Notes: generated from the sequence alone by a model not told the origin. Shown: positions 35,777-47,695, counted from the stretch's first letter. The stretch: DNA of 64,000 nt from Coprinellus micaceus (GCA_951394405.1 OX596334.1:3534001-3598000), one strand, 5' to 3'. A program made the numbers and translations.

Positions 35777-37493
35777 TCGAGTTGGTGATTGCTTTTCTTC
35801 CTCTTCTTCTACTTTTTGTTGGTATTGCCCTGTCCTCGCGTCTCACTCCTTTCCCTCCTCTTCATTCCCTTCATCCCTCATCTTTCCTGCCGATCTTTCT
35901 GGTTCATATCCTCCGATTCATAGTAGCCTCTCCTCATGACCCTTCACGACTTCTCTTCCCTTTTGTCCCTCTCCTCTCAGCTCGCGTCCCTCCATCTTCC
36001 CTCTTGCATGTTGCTTCCTACTCCTCTCTCTCTTGTTGTGAGCTCGCCGACAGTCTATCAGGACGATCGATAGGCTCTCCGCGTTGTCTCCATCGCGCCT
36101 GTGCGCAGTTTCGGTAATACCTCCCTGTCTCTTTTGTGATCTTTGGCTTTCTTTGCATTCCCTCGCTGTTTGTCTCTGCCCTTTGTGACCAGAGATTGCG
36201 ACACCCCCCTCCCCGCGCTTCTTTACCTTTTGACACCGTCACCTTACCCTACTTTCTTTTGACTGGAGTTCGGACTCTACCATACCCCAGATTGGCCGCC
36301 TCGCGACGGCTGGGATGGAATGCCTTACGTCTTGTAGATGGAACGAAGAGTTACGCTGGGTTTCATGGTTCCTACTACGTTTCTATTCCCTCTTGCCCTT
36401 GATATATCGTACCAACTTCCCCATTCTCTTGGGGTTGTTGGACCTTTCTGTTCGATACAGACTTGTGTCCTCCTCGTTCGACGTTTGCGCCTGGACTTTT
36501 GACGCTTGTTCACGTACTATGTATGCCCCTCTCGTGGCTCCTTCTCGACTCGCGCTTGCCTCCATTTACCTGGAGGCGTTGTCAGGTTCTCTTGTCGCCG
36601 TACCTATCGTGTAACTGTATAAGTAGCTATATTGTTATCGCTATCGCGTGTTCCCGACTGAAATGAAATTTCTTTCTGTATCCTCTGGACGGAGTGCCGG
36701 CCTTCATTTTCTTCGGTAAGGATGACGAATCGTAGAAAGTCGACGCGTCTCGCATAGATGAAAATTTGGCATTGTATTGAATATTTAGGGAACATGTACA
36801 GGGAGAAGTAGTTATCTGAAGGGGTTGAAAGGGATTAGCGAACTGAAAGGCGATGTGAGAAGGTGGGGATGGAGGAAAGTGGGTTCAGATGGCTGTTCTT
36901 AGTATTTGTGTATGGTTTATCCTCAACGCCACGAATGGCTTTGGAAATGGTGTATAGTCGCATCATAAAAACGCGTGCGCGAATTCGAGGAGAGGAGGGA
37001 TGCTGAACACTCACGAAAAATACGATTGGGGCTAGAGGTTTGTATACAGTTCAAATGGCGTCCATTTGTACCTGGGGGGTAGAGAGTGGTTAGATACGAG
37101 TGGTGTGGGATGGGAGTGGAAGGAGGAGAAAGATCAGTGGTGCGGTTTGGCAACTGCTCAAGCCAATCGTCAACGCTTATTGTCATTAGCTACGACTGGG
37201 GCGGCAATGAAATCATCATAGAAGGGGGTAAGAGAGAATGCTCACCATCGTCGTTGTCGTGGATGGAGGAAAAGGGCCGTCTGATATTTTTCACAATTTG
37301 ACTGGCGCGGCTCTCTGTTGTGGCTTGCTTGTCAACAGCCTCGACTGTGGGAGAGTGATGGCTTAGTCAGACCTCCAGTCATCGGTGGCGGTCTCTCATC
37401 CTGCAACTTGCCCATTGACCACTTCATACCTTTCATTTCCTGCTTTTCCTCCCTTTCTACATCCCTCCTCTTCTTTTTCGAAAAGCAGGTATA
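35777..37493. other. 1.7 kb gap: 3' region, possible small gene, SF3B1 promoter
   Basis: 35777-36620 is CT-rich with open frames on the plus strand but no domain; it fits a long 3' untranslated region. On the minus strand at about 37340-36920 there are coding-like pieces (VEAVDKQATTESRAS ending at a GTGAGC donor near 37240; VDDWLEQLPNRTTDLSPPST at about 37170) that I could not join in frame. They may be a small unrecognised gene divergent from SF3B1. Confidence 0.35.
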
Positions 37494-40400
37494 ATGTCTC
37501 CCCCAGGGTCGCCCAGATTGGTAGACTCATTCACAGTCCCCAAGGAAGTCCTTCAAGAGTTTGCCGATCTTGCAGAGGAGGAAAATGTCGACCCCTTCGC
37601 TGAGACAGCCAAACAGCGTCAGATCTCCGCGCGCCAATCTGACTACCATAACCGTCGCTTTAATCGCGTAGCTGTTGAGAGCGGGGATGCATTCAAGGCA
37701 GGCGAGGACGGGGACACCGAGGGCTACAAAGAGGCGATGCGCCTCACCAGGCTGGAGCAGGAGGAGCTGAGGGTGAAGCGGGCGATTGAGGACAGACAGA
37801 GGCAGGACAGGGAAGAGGAGAAGATGAAGATGGACCTCGACAAGACGCCCCCAGCCGCAGACATCGATGCTGTCGAACGCGAGTTGGAGGCTGCGAAGGA
37901 GCTTGCGCAGTCCCAGGCCGGCAAGCGGAAACGAAGGTGGGATATCGCGGAGCCCAACGACGAGAATGCCGACCCGAATCTTAGGAAGGACTCGGGAGAG
38001 TGGTCGAAGGAGGCTTTGGAGGCGTCGGCTCCCAAGAAACGCCGCTCGAGGTGGGATGCCGCTCCTGCTGATGGTGCCGTCGCTGAGACCCCCAAGCGCT
38101 CGAGGTGGGACCAGGCACCCGCCTTTCAGGAGATTGCCATGCAGCCCATTATCATGAATGCCCCCGGTGTCATGCAGGAGGACAAGCACAACCGCTACAT
38201 GTCTGATGAAGAACTCGACGTCCTTCTCCCCTCGCAAGGTTATGCAATTGTCACTCCCCCACCCGGCTACGCACCCCTCGCCCCTCGCAAGTTCATGGCG
38301 CCTGCTGTCACTCACATTGAGGGCTTCCAAATCCAGGAGAGCTCCGACGCGGCTGCCATTGCGGCGGCCCAGGGCCTTGCTCCCGAACTCCCCACCGAAA
38401 TTCCCGGCGTCGGCAACCTCGCCTTTTTCAAGGCCGAGGATGCGCAATACTTTGCCAAGATCATGAAGGAAGAAGACGAGACGGACCTGTCCGTGGACGA
38501 GATGAAGGAGAGGAAGATTATGAGGCTGTTGCTCAAGATCAAAAATGGAACGCCTCCCGTCCGTAAAACGGCACTGCGCCAGATCACCGACAAGGCTCGA
38601 GAGTTTGGTGCCGGACCCCTCTTCGACAAGATTCTCCCCCTGCTCATGGAGCGCACCCTTGAGGACCAGGAACGCCACTTGTTGGTCAAGGTCATCGATC
38701 GTATTCTCTATAAGCTTGACGACCTCGTCCGCCCTTACGTCCACAAAATTCTTGTCGTCATCGAACCTCTGCTCATCGACGAGGATTACTATGCCCGTGT
38801 CGAGGGTCGCGAAATCATCTCCAACCTCTCCAAAGCCGCTGGCCTTGCGCACATGATTTCAACTATGCGACCCGATATCGACCACGCGGATGAGTACGTT
38901 CGTAACACCACGGCTCGTGCCTTCTCCGTTGTCGCGTCTGCCCTCGGTATCCCTTCCCTACTCCCCTTTTTGAAGGCTGTCTGCCGATCCAAAAAGTCGT
39001 GGCAGGCCAGACATACCGGTATTCGTATCGTGCAACAAATCGCCATTATGATGGGATGCGCTGTCTTGCCCCACCTCCGTAACCTCGTCGACTGCGTCGC
39101 CCACGGCCTGTCTGATGAGCAGCAGAAGGTGCGGACGATGACCGCCCTTGCTCTTGCTGCCCTCGCCGAAGCTGCCGCCCCATACGGTATTGAGTCTTTC
39201 GACAATGTCTTGAAGCCTCTGTGGCTTGGTATCCGTCTTCACCGTGGCAAAGGTCTCGCTGCCTTTCTCAAGGCCATCGGTTTCATCATTCCCCTCATGG
39301 ACCCCGAATATGCCTCATACTACACCAAGGAAGTCACCGTCATTCTCATTCGAGAGTTCCAGACGTCCGACGAGGAGATGAAGAAGATTGTGTTAAAGGT
39401 CGTCAAGCAGTGCGCTGCGACCGAAGGTGTCACTGCTCAGTACATCAAGCAGGACATCCTGCCCGACTTCTTCAAGGCGTTCTGGGTTCGCAGGATGGCT
39501 CTTGACCGACGCAACTACAAGCAGGTCGTCGAGACCACTGTCGAACTTGCGCAAAAGGCGGGTGTATCGGAGATTGTTGGAAGGGTCGTCAACGATCTGA
39601 AGGACGAGGCGGAACCTTACAGGAAGATGGTGATGGAGACGATTACCAAAGTCATCGCGACGTTGGGTGCCTCCGACATCGACGAGAGGTTGGAGGTTAG
39701 GTTGATCGACGGTATCATCTACGCCTTCCAGGAGCAAACTACTGAGGACCAAGTCATGCTTGATGGCTTTGGTACTGTCGTCAACGCCCTCGGAGTTCGT
39801 GTTAAGCCGTACCTCACGCAAATTGTCTCCACCATCCTCTGGCGGTTGAACAACAAGAGCGCCAAGGTCCGTCAGCAGGCCGCTGATCTCACCACCCGCC
39901 TTGCCGTCGTCATCAAGCAGTGTGGGGAGGATCAGTTGTTGAGCAAGCTCGGTCTTGTGCTGTTCGAGCAGCTTGGTGAAGAGTACCCCGACACCCTTGG
40001 TAGTATCATCGCAGCAGAAGGTGCCATCGCCAATGTCGTTGGTATGACCCAGATGAACCCTCCCGTGAAAGATCTTCGTGAGTTTCGACCTTCGAATCGT
40101 GTGGACACCCTTACTGACGTCGTTTTCCTAGTGCCCCGTATGACCCCCATTCTTAGGAATAGGCACGAGAAGGTGCAAGAGGCGTCCATCAACTTGATTG
40201 GTCGTATCGCCGATCGCGGCGCCGAGTTCGTGCCCGCGCGAGAGTGGATGCGTATCTGCTTCGAACTTTTGGATCTATTGAAAGCACACAAGAAGGGCAT
40301 TCGGCGTGCAGCTGTGAACTCCTTTGGTTACATTGCGAAGAGTTTGGGTCCTCAGGATGTGTTGTCTGTGTTGTTGACCAACCTCCGAGTGCAGGAGCGT

Positions 40401-41068
40401 CAGAGTCGAGTGTGTAGTACGGTCGCCATTGCTATTGTTGCTGAGACTTGTGGACGTGAGTGCTCCGCATTTTACCAACATCATTCCTTTGCTGACAATC
40501 CATATCTCCTTCGCTCTTAGCCTTCACGTGTATCCCTGCCATCCTCAACGAGTACCGAACTGCCGAGCTCAACGTCCGAACTGGTTGTTTGAAGGCTCTC
40601 TCCTTCGTCTTCGAATATGTTGGCCCGCAATCCGCCCACTACGTCAACTCTGTCGTCACCATGCTCGAAGACGCACTTACCGACCGTGACCTGGTGCATC
40701 GACAGACCGCCAGCACGATCGTCAAGCATCTGGCTCTCGGCGTCGCTGGTATGGGCTGCGAAGACTCGATGATGCATCTTATGAACCTCGTCTGGCCCAA
40801 CTGCTTCGAGACGTCCCCTCACGTCATTGGCGCGGTCATGGATGCGGTTGAGGCGATGCGGGTGGCTCTGGGCCCCGGCGTGCTCCTGAGCTACGTTCTC
40901 CAGGGCTTGTTCCACCCCGCGAGGAAGGTTAGGGAGGTGTATTGGAGGGTGTACAATGCGTTGTACCTGGGATCGTCGGATGCGCTTGTGCCGTTCTACC
41001 CTGACCTTGGAGAGCTGAGCGAGGGGCAGAACGTGTATGAAAGGCATTATTTGCAGGCTTTCATTTAG
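37494..41068 (+). CDS. HSH155: Splicing factor 3B subunit 1 (SF3B1 / Hsh155)
   Basis: Exons 37494-40077, 40132-40455 and 40521-41068 encode about 1151 residues. This is the HEAT-repeat scaffold of the U2 snRNP SF3b complex, which clamps the branch-point helix and Prp11/SF3A2 region in the nucleus. The N-terminus carries three RWD-type U2AF-ligand motifs ([27 protein letters not shown]), fewer than in human. Near-invariant HEAT sequence follows, for example [46 protein letters not shown] and [14 protein letters not shown]. Human hotspot residues E622/Y623/R625/H662/K700 are matched, but the K666 position is Arg. Only two introns, both near the 3' end, in contrast to LIG4. Confidence 0.97.
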
Positions 41069-41669
41069 GCGTGCGTGTATGTACTTCCTTTTTTTCCATC
41101 TCTGATTTTGAAGTGGTTCCCAAGATGTTGTAGTTCTTAATCCTTTCGTTCGTAATCCTAGTGTGCTCATTCCTGAAACACCCATCAGCCTTTGCACTAC
41201 GCACATTTTCATGAACATCCCCTGCGGACGTACGGTCTGCAAGCCTGGTGTCTGTCTGGACATAAAAGGAGCACTCGATCCCGTTGAGAAAGGACGCCAT
41301 TCAGCAACGTTAGCACTTCCGAACCCCAGGCAGTAGTAAAGTCACGGCGACCAGGTTTACACGATCGCCCCGACCCACACCGAAGATGCTGGCCGAGAGT
41401 TCAAGGCCTCTTAGAGGAGTAGGTGTACGCTTCCCCGAGGTATTTTATCATACTACCGGGTTCCTTACTCAGATCTCTTTGCCGGAGCACACAGCCGATC
41501 CGGCTTTGGTGGGTGGTCGGGCTATTGCAGTGATGGGCGCTTATTTCCGCGATTGCTCGATGATCCCAGATATAGGATCCAAAATGTAGCGTTAAAATTA
41601 TATGTCACGGCGAGTCAAAAGTCATGGCATTAATAGTCTCACTCCTCGAAGGGGCCCAGAGATGTAGCA
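41069..41669. other. Intergenic, between convergent genes
   Basis: No gene supported. An open frame at 41386-41589 has no family likeness. Confidence 0.45.
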
Positions 41670-43502
41670 CTAGGGGCACTCGGGGATGTAGTCTTGAAGT
41701 TGGATATCATGACAAACATCCCCGTATATATCAAGCGAGTCATCCTCCATATGTTCGAGTTGCCTCTCTGCCTCGCGATCTAATCCTCGATACCGAATCC
41801 TCAGAGTACATCCCGCCATGACAACTCCTGTTTCCTCCAAAGCACGGTGGACGTTGAGAGTTTCGCTGAAGTCAAAGCATAACCCTATGTCCTTGATGCG
41901 AGCGATCTCGAGGCGAGAATTATCCGGTATGTTGCGGCGCAATTCCACAAATTCCACCAGCGCCCCTTCGATAGATTGCTGTCCTGAGAGGTTGCAGAAG
42001 AATTGCTCGAGTCTCGGGCAATAGCATTGGGACTCGAGGAACCCGTTCGCGTCGTATCTTGGGTTGAACCCTGATAGTGTGGCATGGTCGAGCGTTGCTC
42101 TCTGAACACCCTCCTGGCCCGTGAATCCCTGGGTCACGTCTCCGTATCCTTCTACGAGTTGAAGCCGAGTCACCACTGGTAAAGACTGGAGACACGATAC
42201 GAAGCCTTCGTGGGACAGTGACGCAAAATTGAGAGCGACATTCTGGAGTTGGTCACCAAAGATGTGGATGAATTCCACGCTGCCCCTGTCGTCTGCTGTT
42301 TGGCTTTGATACCTCTTCCCGCACAGCGAAATGCTGTGAATGGCTGGTAGGACAAGCGCTGCTGCAAAACCCGTCGGTACTCCGGCAGAACGTAGTCCCA
42401 GAGTCTGGAGCTGGGGAAGAGCCACCTTTCGTTGGAACGTGAATGGCTGGGTCTCGGGGTTAGGTGGGAATCCGACTCCTGCATCCTGCTCGCTATCTTG
42501 CAGTGACAAAGTGCAATGTATGAGGTGGGGGCATTTCTCCATCAGGGCAATGGCATCTGTAAATGATAACAGTCCACTTGCCCCCGAGCCTTCGCTGATG
42601 TAGAGCTCGGTCAAGCCCTGCCACCGGACTGGAATTGTAGACAAGACTTCCCAAGGTACACCCCACTTCACGGTACGCAAGCCTTCCGCTTGGAAGAGCC
42701 TGAAGTCTTGACAACTTGACTCTGTTGTCCCGTCGAAAAGAGGAAGATAACAAGCGATTTCGAGGGTTCGCAGTTGGGGGGCACGATCGGGGGTGATCCT
42801 GAGAAGTTCAAGGAGAGGAGATTTCATGGTGTTGAGGTGCGGCATACTCAGGGTGATACGTTCCCAACGAGGGGACGTGTCGTGGATGGCGGCAATGAGT
42901 CGACGCCTCGCAGTCTCGTCGACCTGTAGGTGCACGGCTGCGAACCCTATACTGACCGGAGAGGGGTCTGAAGCCGTCAACGCCAGGCTCAAAGGGCATA
43001 TGCCCGAGCGCTTTAAGCACATGGTGAAAATGGCCTCCTCTTTGTGTAGCATGTTGTCCCAACGTTCTGCGAGGTGATCCACGACGCTCTGGGGGCATCC
43101 GTCGTTCAAATAGAACGGAGACATGGGAAATCTGATTCGAATCGTACTCCATAGGAGAGGGTTCGACAGGCCAACGTCGCGCCATCGTCGACACACATGA
43201 GTGAGCAGGACCGATGGGTGTTGCTTGCCGCGGTAGCTTGAGCGCCAACGACAGAGATCGAGGTAGGAAAGGAAGATGTAGGAAAGAATGTCGATAGGTA
43301 ATCTTCGTATCGGTGTTATCAAGACGTTGTGGTCTTCGATAAACCTCGCTTGTCGATTTCGTTCCTCGGCAAGCGCCCGCATTTGCTCGTCCAGGTCCTT
43401 CAGAATGGCCAACCGCGGTGCAACCATCTGTTTAATCGTCGTCACTTCGTCGTCCGATGGAACGTAGTTTGTATTGAGAACGCCTGAGAACGGTGAATCC
43501 AT
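41670..43502 (-). CDS. F-box protein with leucine-rich C-terminus
   Basis: A single-exon frame of about 610 residues when started at the ATG at 43502 (MDSPFSGVL); the frame itself reaches 43646. A coiled-coil segment (LKDLDEQMRALAEERNRQ) leads into the F-box: PIRRLPIDILSYIFLSYL, then LTHVCRRWRDVGLSNPLLWSTI. This coiled coil plus F-box arrangement is the hallmark of a very large agaricomycete family. The remainder has degenerate leucine-rich repeats (LPQLQTLGLRS, VVTRLQLVEG). Such proteins link Skp1-Cul1 ubiquitin ligases to unknown substrates. No intron is needed, which is usual for this family. Confidence 0.85.
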   Translation of the reverse strand: MDSPFSGVLNTNYVPSDDEVTTIKQMVAPRLAILKDLDEQMRALAEERNRQARFIEDHNVLITPIRRLPIDILSYIFLSYLDLCRWRSSYRGKQHPSVLLTHVCRRWRDVGLSNPLLWSTIRIRFPMSPFYLNDGCPQSVVDHLAERWDNMLHKEEAIFTMCLKRSGICPLSLALTASDPSPVSIGFAAVHLQVDETARRRLIAAIHDTSPRWERITLSMPHLNTMKSPLLELLRITPDRAPQLRTLEIACYLPLFDGTTESSCQDFRLFQAEGLRTVKWGVPWEVLSTIPVRWQGLTELYISEGSGASGLLSFTDAIALMEKCPHLIHCTLSLQDSEQDAGVGFPPNPETQPFTFQRKVALPQLQTLGLRSAGVPTGFAAALVLPAIHSISLCGKRYQSQTADDRGSVEFIHIFGDQLQNVALNFASLSHEGFVSCLQSLPVVTRLQLVEGYGDVTQGFTGQEGVQRATLDHATLSGFNPRYDANGFLESQCYCPRLEQFFCNLSGQQSIEGALVEFVELRRNIPDNSRLEIARIKDIGLCFDFSETLNVHRALEETGVVMAGCTLRIRYRGLDREAERQLEHMEDDSLDIYGDVCHDIQLQDYIPECP

Positions 43503-43843
43503 GGTGGTACGGTCCGGGTAAATGGGATGTGATGAGCTGAGAAACAGCATATCCCCACCAGTGACCAGATAGACTCGCCCCAGCCACGGTGTGGTCACCT
43601 GTTTGCTCACTCTAAAGTCTGCGAATTTGGGCATCAGAAAAAACATAGCGGGGCTCAGCCGTGCGCAAACAGAGAGGTTACACCTCGGTGCAGATCATGG
43701 ACCTGATTCCCTAAAGTCATACACAAATCATAGAACTAGGTCCTAATGAATACACATAATATACGGGGTCAGTGAACCGACGATCCTAGCACAGAAGAGG
43801 ATGGATTAGAACAACCGACCACTTCATTGACAGGCGTTAAACG
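43503..43843. promoter_or_regulatory. F-box gene promoter / 3' region of NACHT-DH gene
   Basis: No gene is seen. AT-rich near 43730-43765. Confidence 0.4.
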
Positions 43844-46022
43844 CTATGTAAGTTGCAGGAGGTTCAGTCGTCTCTCCGATGAAGCCACGCGCTCGTGGAA
43901 TTGTGCCAAGACGTCCCGAAGAATATCCATGGACTTGAGGAGATGAGGCCGGTCTGAACTTTCTGTGGAGGTGTAGTCGAGAACCGATTGAAGGAGAAGC
44001 CTGTAGCGGGCGAAACGAGTGAGAGGTCTCCAGAGAAACGCGTCCAACGGAAACATGCGAGAGTCCGGCGAATTTTCGATGGTCTGCTCTCCCGGAAATA
44101 TGAACGAGTTGTAAGAAACGACACGAGAGTATACACAGATAAATTGACCCCACACACCTGGGCGAGTGCAGCAAACGCAGGGTTGGCTACTCTCTCCTTC
44201 TGAAGCTCGTCCTTGGCCCAAATGAAGCGCTCGGCATAACTCATGTATGGCTCCAACTGCCCAACATGGTTCAACAAGACATCTCCAACGTTTTCCACCA
44301 CTGCGTGATGTTCTCGCCGCTTGGTCAACGCGCTGTAGAAAGGCGCCGTGAGGGAGATGATGTCCCTGAAATGTGCAAAGGCTGCGGCGACAGAGTCGTT
44401 CCTCTGGAACTTGACGATGTCTTGGTTTTCTATAGCTTCTTTCCAAACCTACAAAGTGAAGAGAATAACGTTGAGACTTCCGGGGTGAATGTCCGCTACA
44501 GCAGGGAGAGGACTATACCTCACGAAGGGACTCCAGGTCGCGCAAATACATTCCCTCAGTGACGATGAATTCGTTGATGGCTTCCTGGCGCATTCGCTCA
44601 GTTTTCGTAAGACCGGATGCGACTTCAGGGGGTACGGAGTGGACCCATGAGCCACCGTCGTCCTAAAAACAGAAGGCCCGGACGATAAGCCGCCGATTCG
44701 ATTAACAGAATTCACAGGGACAAACCGTTGTATCTGGTTTCTTGCCGCGAGGCACGACCACACCAGGTTTCCGAGTCTGCATATACAAGGCGAGCCGGGC
44801 TGGTTGCTCGGCTTCCCTTGGAACCCGGACTCGTAGGCTTCCATCCGATGGCGTGCTGCCTCGGTCGATATTTCGCAGCATGATAGACGCCCATGCGAAC
44901 CGTCCGGAAGCATAAAAGACCAGGCGTTGAATGCACTCTTCATCGGCCCAATTCACAGGGAGTTTATTGCGGCGCTGGATCTCAGCGAACCTGGTTCGAA
45001 GGAACAAGGCAATATCAGCGTCCGTGTCGTCCCTTGCGTCGAGCGAGAGCGTGAATGCCATCTTGCAGGCGTCTTCGGTGAAGTAAGAGGCTTGGGATCG
45101 GCTGGAAATGAGAATGCGGAAGGGAAAGTCAGGGTCGGAGGCGGCCTGTAGGAGCATGCGAAGGATTTCGAGCTGGTCGTCTTCCTTCGTCGTTTGCTCG
45201 TACTGCTCTGCCTCACACTCGTCAAATCCGTCTATGATGATGACCTTGGGAAAGAAAGGTGTCGGCTGCAACTTTCGTAGAGGCTTCAAGATCAATTCTT
45301 CTGTCTGGTCCTTCAAGCCTTTCGCGAATACGAATGGGTCATGTTCAATGGACGACAGTATATGCTGTTCAATGTGGTGCTGAAGGGCTGGATGGCAGCG
45401 AAGTTGGTAGACGAGCGTTGCGACGACACAGCGTTTCGAGCGCCTATCGGCGCTTTTGGAAGAGAAGAAGAAACAGCCGGCAAGAAGCCCCTTTTCGCAG
45501 CATTGGTCGGCGATTGAGCCTGCAATGGCGGACTTCCCGGTCCCAGGGCCGCCCTTCAACCACAGGATCTTGGGATCATCGTCACTACAGATCCAGGAAA
45601 TGACCTTCTCCTGCACGGCGACCCTCGTCCCTGAGTAGCACTTGGGCGCATTCGATCGCTCGGAGGAGTTGTGCATGGCCCCCACTGCAACGTTGTCTTG
45701 AAGACCTGAGAATGATCGATTTGAGGAGTGCCTTGGAGGTGCTGTAAAGGAGCCACAAACGTTCTAAAGGACTCTTGGATCCAGAATAGACAACCGAGGA
45801 CGAGACGAATGTATCGATCTTGAAGTCGCGGGCATCTTCAAAATAGGTGGACATGTTGGGGTCGAAAGTCGAGCTGGTTTGAGACGAGTATGGTATGTTC
45901 AGGCACCGCCGCACAAAGAACGAGATTGTGGCGGTACTGCTTCTGCCGTGTGTTACCCCTTCAAGCTCAAGCTTTTCTGCCCGAAAGGTGTCGACTTCCT
46001 GGGTAACCTCGAAAGAGCTCAC
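43844..46022 (-). CDS. NACHT NTPase fused to a RhoGEF (DH) domain
   Basis: Exons 46022-45761, 45705-44726, 44662-44519, 44448-44158 and 44083-43844 encode about 638 residues in one frame. Residues 1-100 are an N-terminal region typical of agaricomycete NACHT proteins (ends AVGAMHNSSERSNAPKC). The NACHT domain has the P-loop GGPGTGKS at about 139-146, Walker B KVIIIDGFDEC at about 241-251 and the sensor strand FRILISSRS. After about residue 380 the sequence turns into RKPGVVVPRGKKPDTT and, across a phase-0 intron, a Rom2-like DH domain (about 430-638). It has CR1 RQEAINEFIVTEGMYLRDLE, CR2 around ALTKRREHHAVVENVGDVLL, and CR3 LWRPLTRFARYRLLLQSVL. It stops right after LNLLQLT, so the PH and CNH domains of Rom2 are absent. 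The predicted role is nucleotide-gated control of a Rho GTPase; this is inference. Without splicing, the NACHT frame would end at a stop near 44702. Confidence 0.75.
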
Positions 46023-46509
46023 TCCTTCACAGTTCCTGACTCTTCATTTCCGACCTCATTCCGGATTCCCGTCCCTTAATTTGCGATTGAAGCGTCAGGA
46101 CTACCATAAGCCATGAGGTCTGAGGGATTGGGACACGGTCATCTGGTCACTCAAAGAAATTGGTAACGTCGATGTGGAGGGGAGGAGAAGACCTAAGACG
46201 ACCCGGCAGAGGCATGGGACGATCATTTGCCGCCGGCACATATCACGGGCAGCAAAGTGCTCCCGGGGGTATTCCCACCCACTATCGCTCGATAACGGAC
46301 CCCTCGCTTCCTGACTCCCCCCATCCTGACCCCACCGAGCGAACAGGCTCACTGTATGGCGCCCCCGTCCTTCCAGTCCAAGCAGCACACTCTCCCCGCT
46401 CGTCCTTATATCCCTGATTAACGGCTTCACCGTCACTGCTCAGACCAATTTTTAACTTGTAAACGCTTGTCGACGTTAGGATCGTCGAAGTCAAGAGTTA
46501 CTCACGGCG
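46023..46509. promoter_or_regulatory. Divergent promoter, NACHT-DH (minus) and PQ-loop gene (plus)
   Basis: No supported gene. Open frames at 46101-46436 are overlapping shadows without splice sites or domains. Confidence 0.45.
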
Positions 46510-47695
46510 ATGGCCCCCAACCATGCCGCCGCCAATGTCCTTGGTACTATGGGTGCGTACTGGGAATTCTCTGAAGGAAGGGTGAGAGGCTGACCTGAGC
46601 CTTCGGCATCGTGTTAGGTACCATCTGCTGGACAGGCCAAATCATCCCCCAGATATGGAAGAGCTGGAGAGAAAAGTCTACCAAGGGGATGTCGGATTGG
46701 CTGATGTAGGCCTTCCCCTCCTCGCCTTTCGAGGGTAGTGTTCTCACTGGACCTGCTTTCTTAGGCTCCTGTGGGGTCTATCCTCCGTTCCCCTAGGCGC
46801 TTACGCTCTACTTCAAAATCTGAACATCCCGCTTATCATCCAGCCCCAACTATTCGGGCTCCTATGCCTCATCTCATGGGGCCAGGTACGCACCGACTCC
46901 TCGTCTTCTTCCTAGCATGTACCGATACGAATTTCCCTCTAGTGTCAATACTACGAAAGGCGACGCTCTTTCCGAGTGGCCCTCCTCATGACAGCCGGGA
47001 CAGTCGTCCTCTGCGGCGGGATAGAACTACTCCTCGTCCTCACCGTCCGACCCATGTCCAACCAACACGGAAAAGACATCGCCACCACAGTCTTCGGCGT
47101 CCTCTCCGCGGTCCTCATCTCCGGAGCCTTGTTACCCCAGTACTACGAGATCTACAAGTACAGGGCGGTGATGGGGATCTCACTCGCGTTCCTGGGCATT
47201 GACATGCTCGGAGGGTTGTTGAATGATCTCTCGTTGGCGTTCTCGGAGGAGTTTGACGTCCTCGCTGCGATCTCGTACACTCTCGTTGTTGTGAGTGGCA
47301 TCCTCCACATCCTCAGCTACTTCTCTGGTACTGAATTGGCTTTTGCGTAGGTGTTGGATGGTATCATCTTCATCCTAGCCGGGCTCTTCAAGTTTCGAGA
47401 CTGGAAGCGTGGAAGGCAGGCTCAGGCGGTTTCCACTGCCGACACTGCTACGGAAACGCCCCCAGAGGACCTCGACGTGGAGTTGCAGGAGAAGGCGCCA
47501 GGCGGAGAGGTCCCGAAGCAAGAGGACGCCGAACTCCCCCAGCACCTCACCGTTCTATCGAGGATAGGATCGCGTTTGAGCGATACCCCAGGGATATACA
47601 CCTGGACTGTTGGTGACAACACCGTCGAATCCCCAGAGCCTCAGCATGTCGAGTCTGAGAAAGGACGCGTTGAGGCAACTGAGGACCGTGTTTAG
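46510..47695 (+). CDS. PQ-loop repeat membrane protein
   Basis: Exons 46510-46552, 46618-46705, 46765-46885, 46943-47290 and 47351-47695 encode about 314 residues with roughly seven transmembrane segments. Two PQ-loop motifs are present: GQIIPQIWKSWREKSTKGMS and GALLPQYYEIYKYRAVMGIS. The family includes lysosomal or vacuolar exporters (cystinosin, Ypq proteins) and SWEET-like carriers. The spacing and the acidic ~90-residue cytoplasmic tail fit the fungal vacuolar-type group. The substrate is unknown; basic amino acids or cystine are the usual guess. The first exon is short (43 bases). Confidence 0.85.

Noticed and set aside
37527..38852. Minus-strand open frame of 441 residues
   Set aside because: Antisense to the invariant N-terminal half of SF3B1; no domain of its own.
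44702..46022. NACHT gene ending at the unspliced stop near 44702, with a separate DH gene
   Set aside because: The stop lies inside a good GTTTGT...TTTTTAG intron, and splicing joins the frames in phase 0. The DH part also has no promoter gap of its own. Kept as the main alternative in findings.
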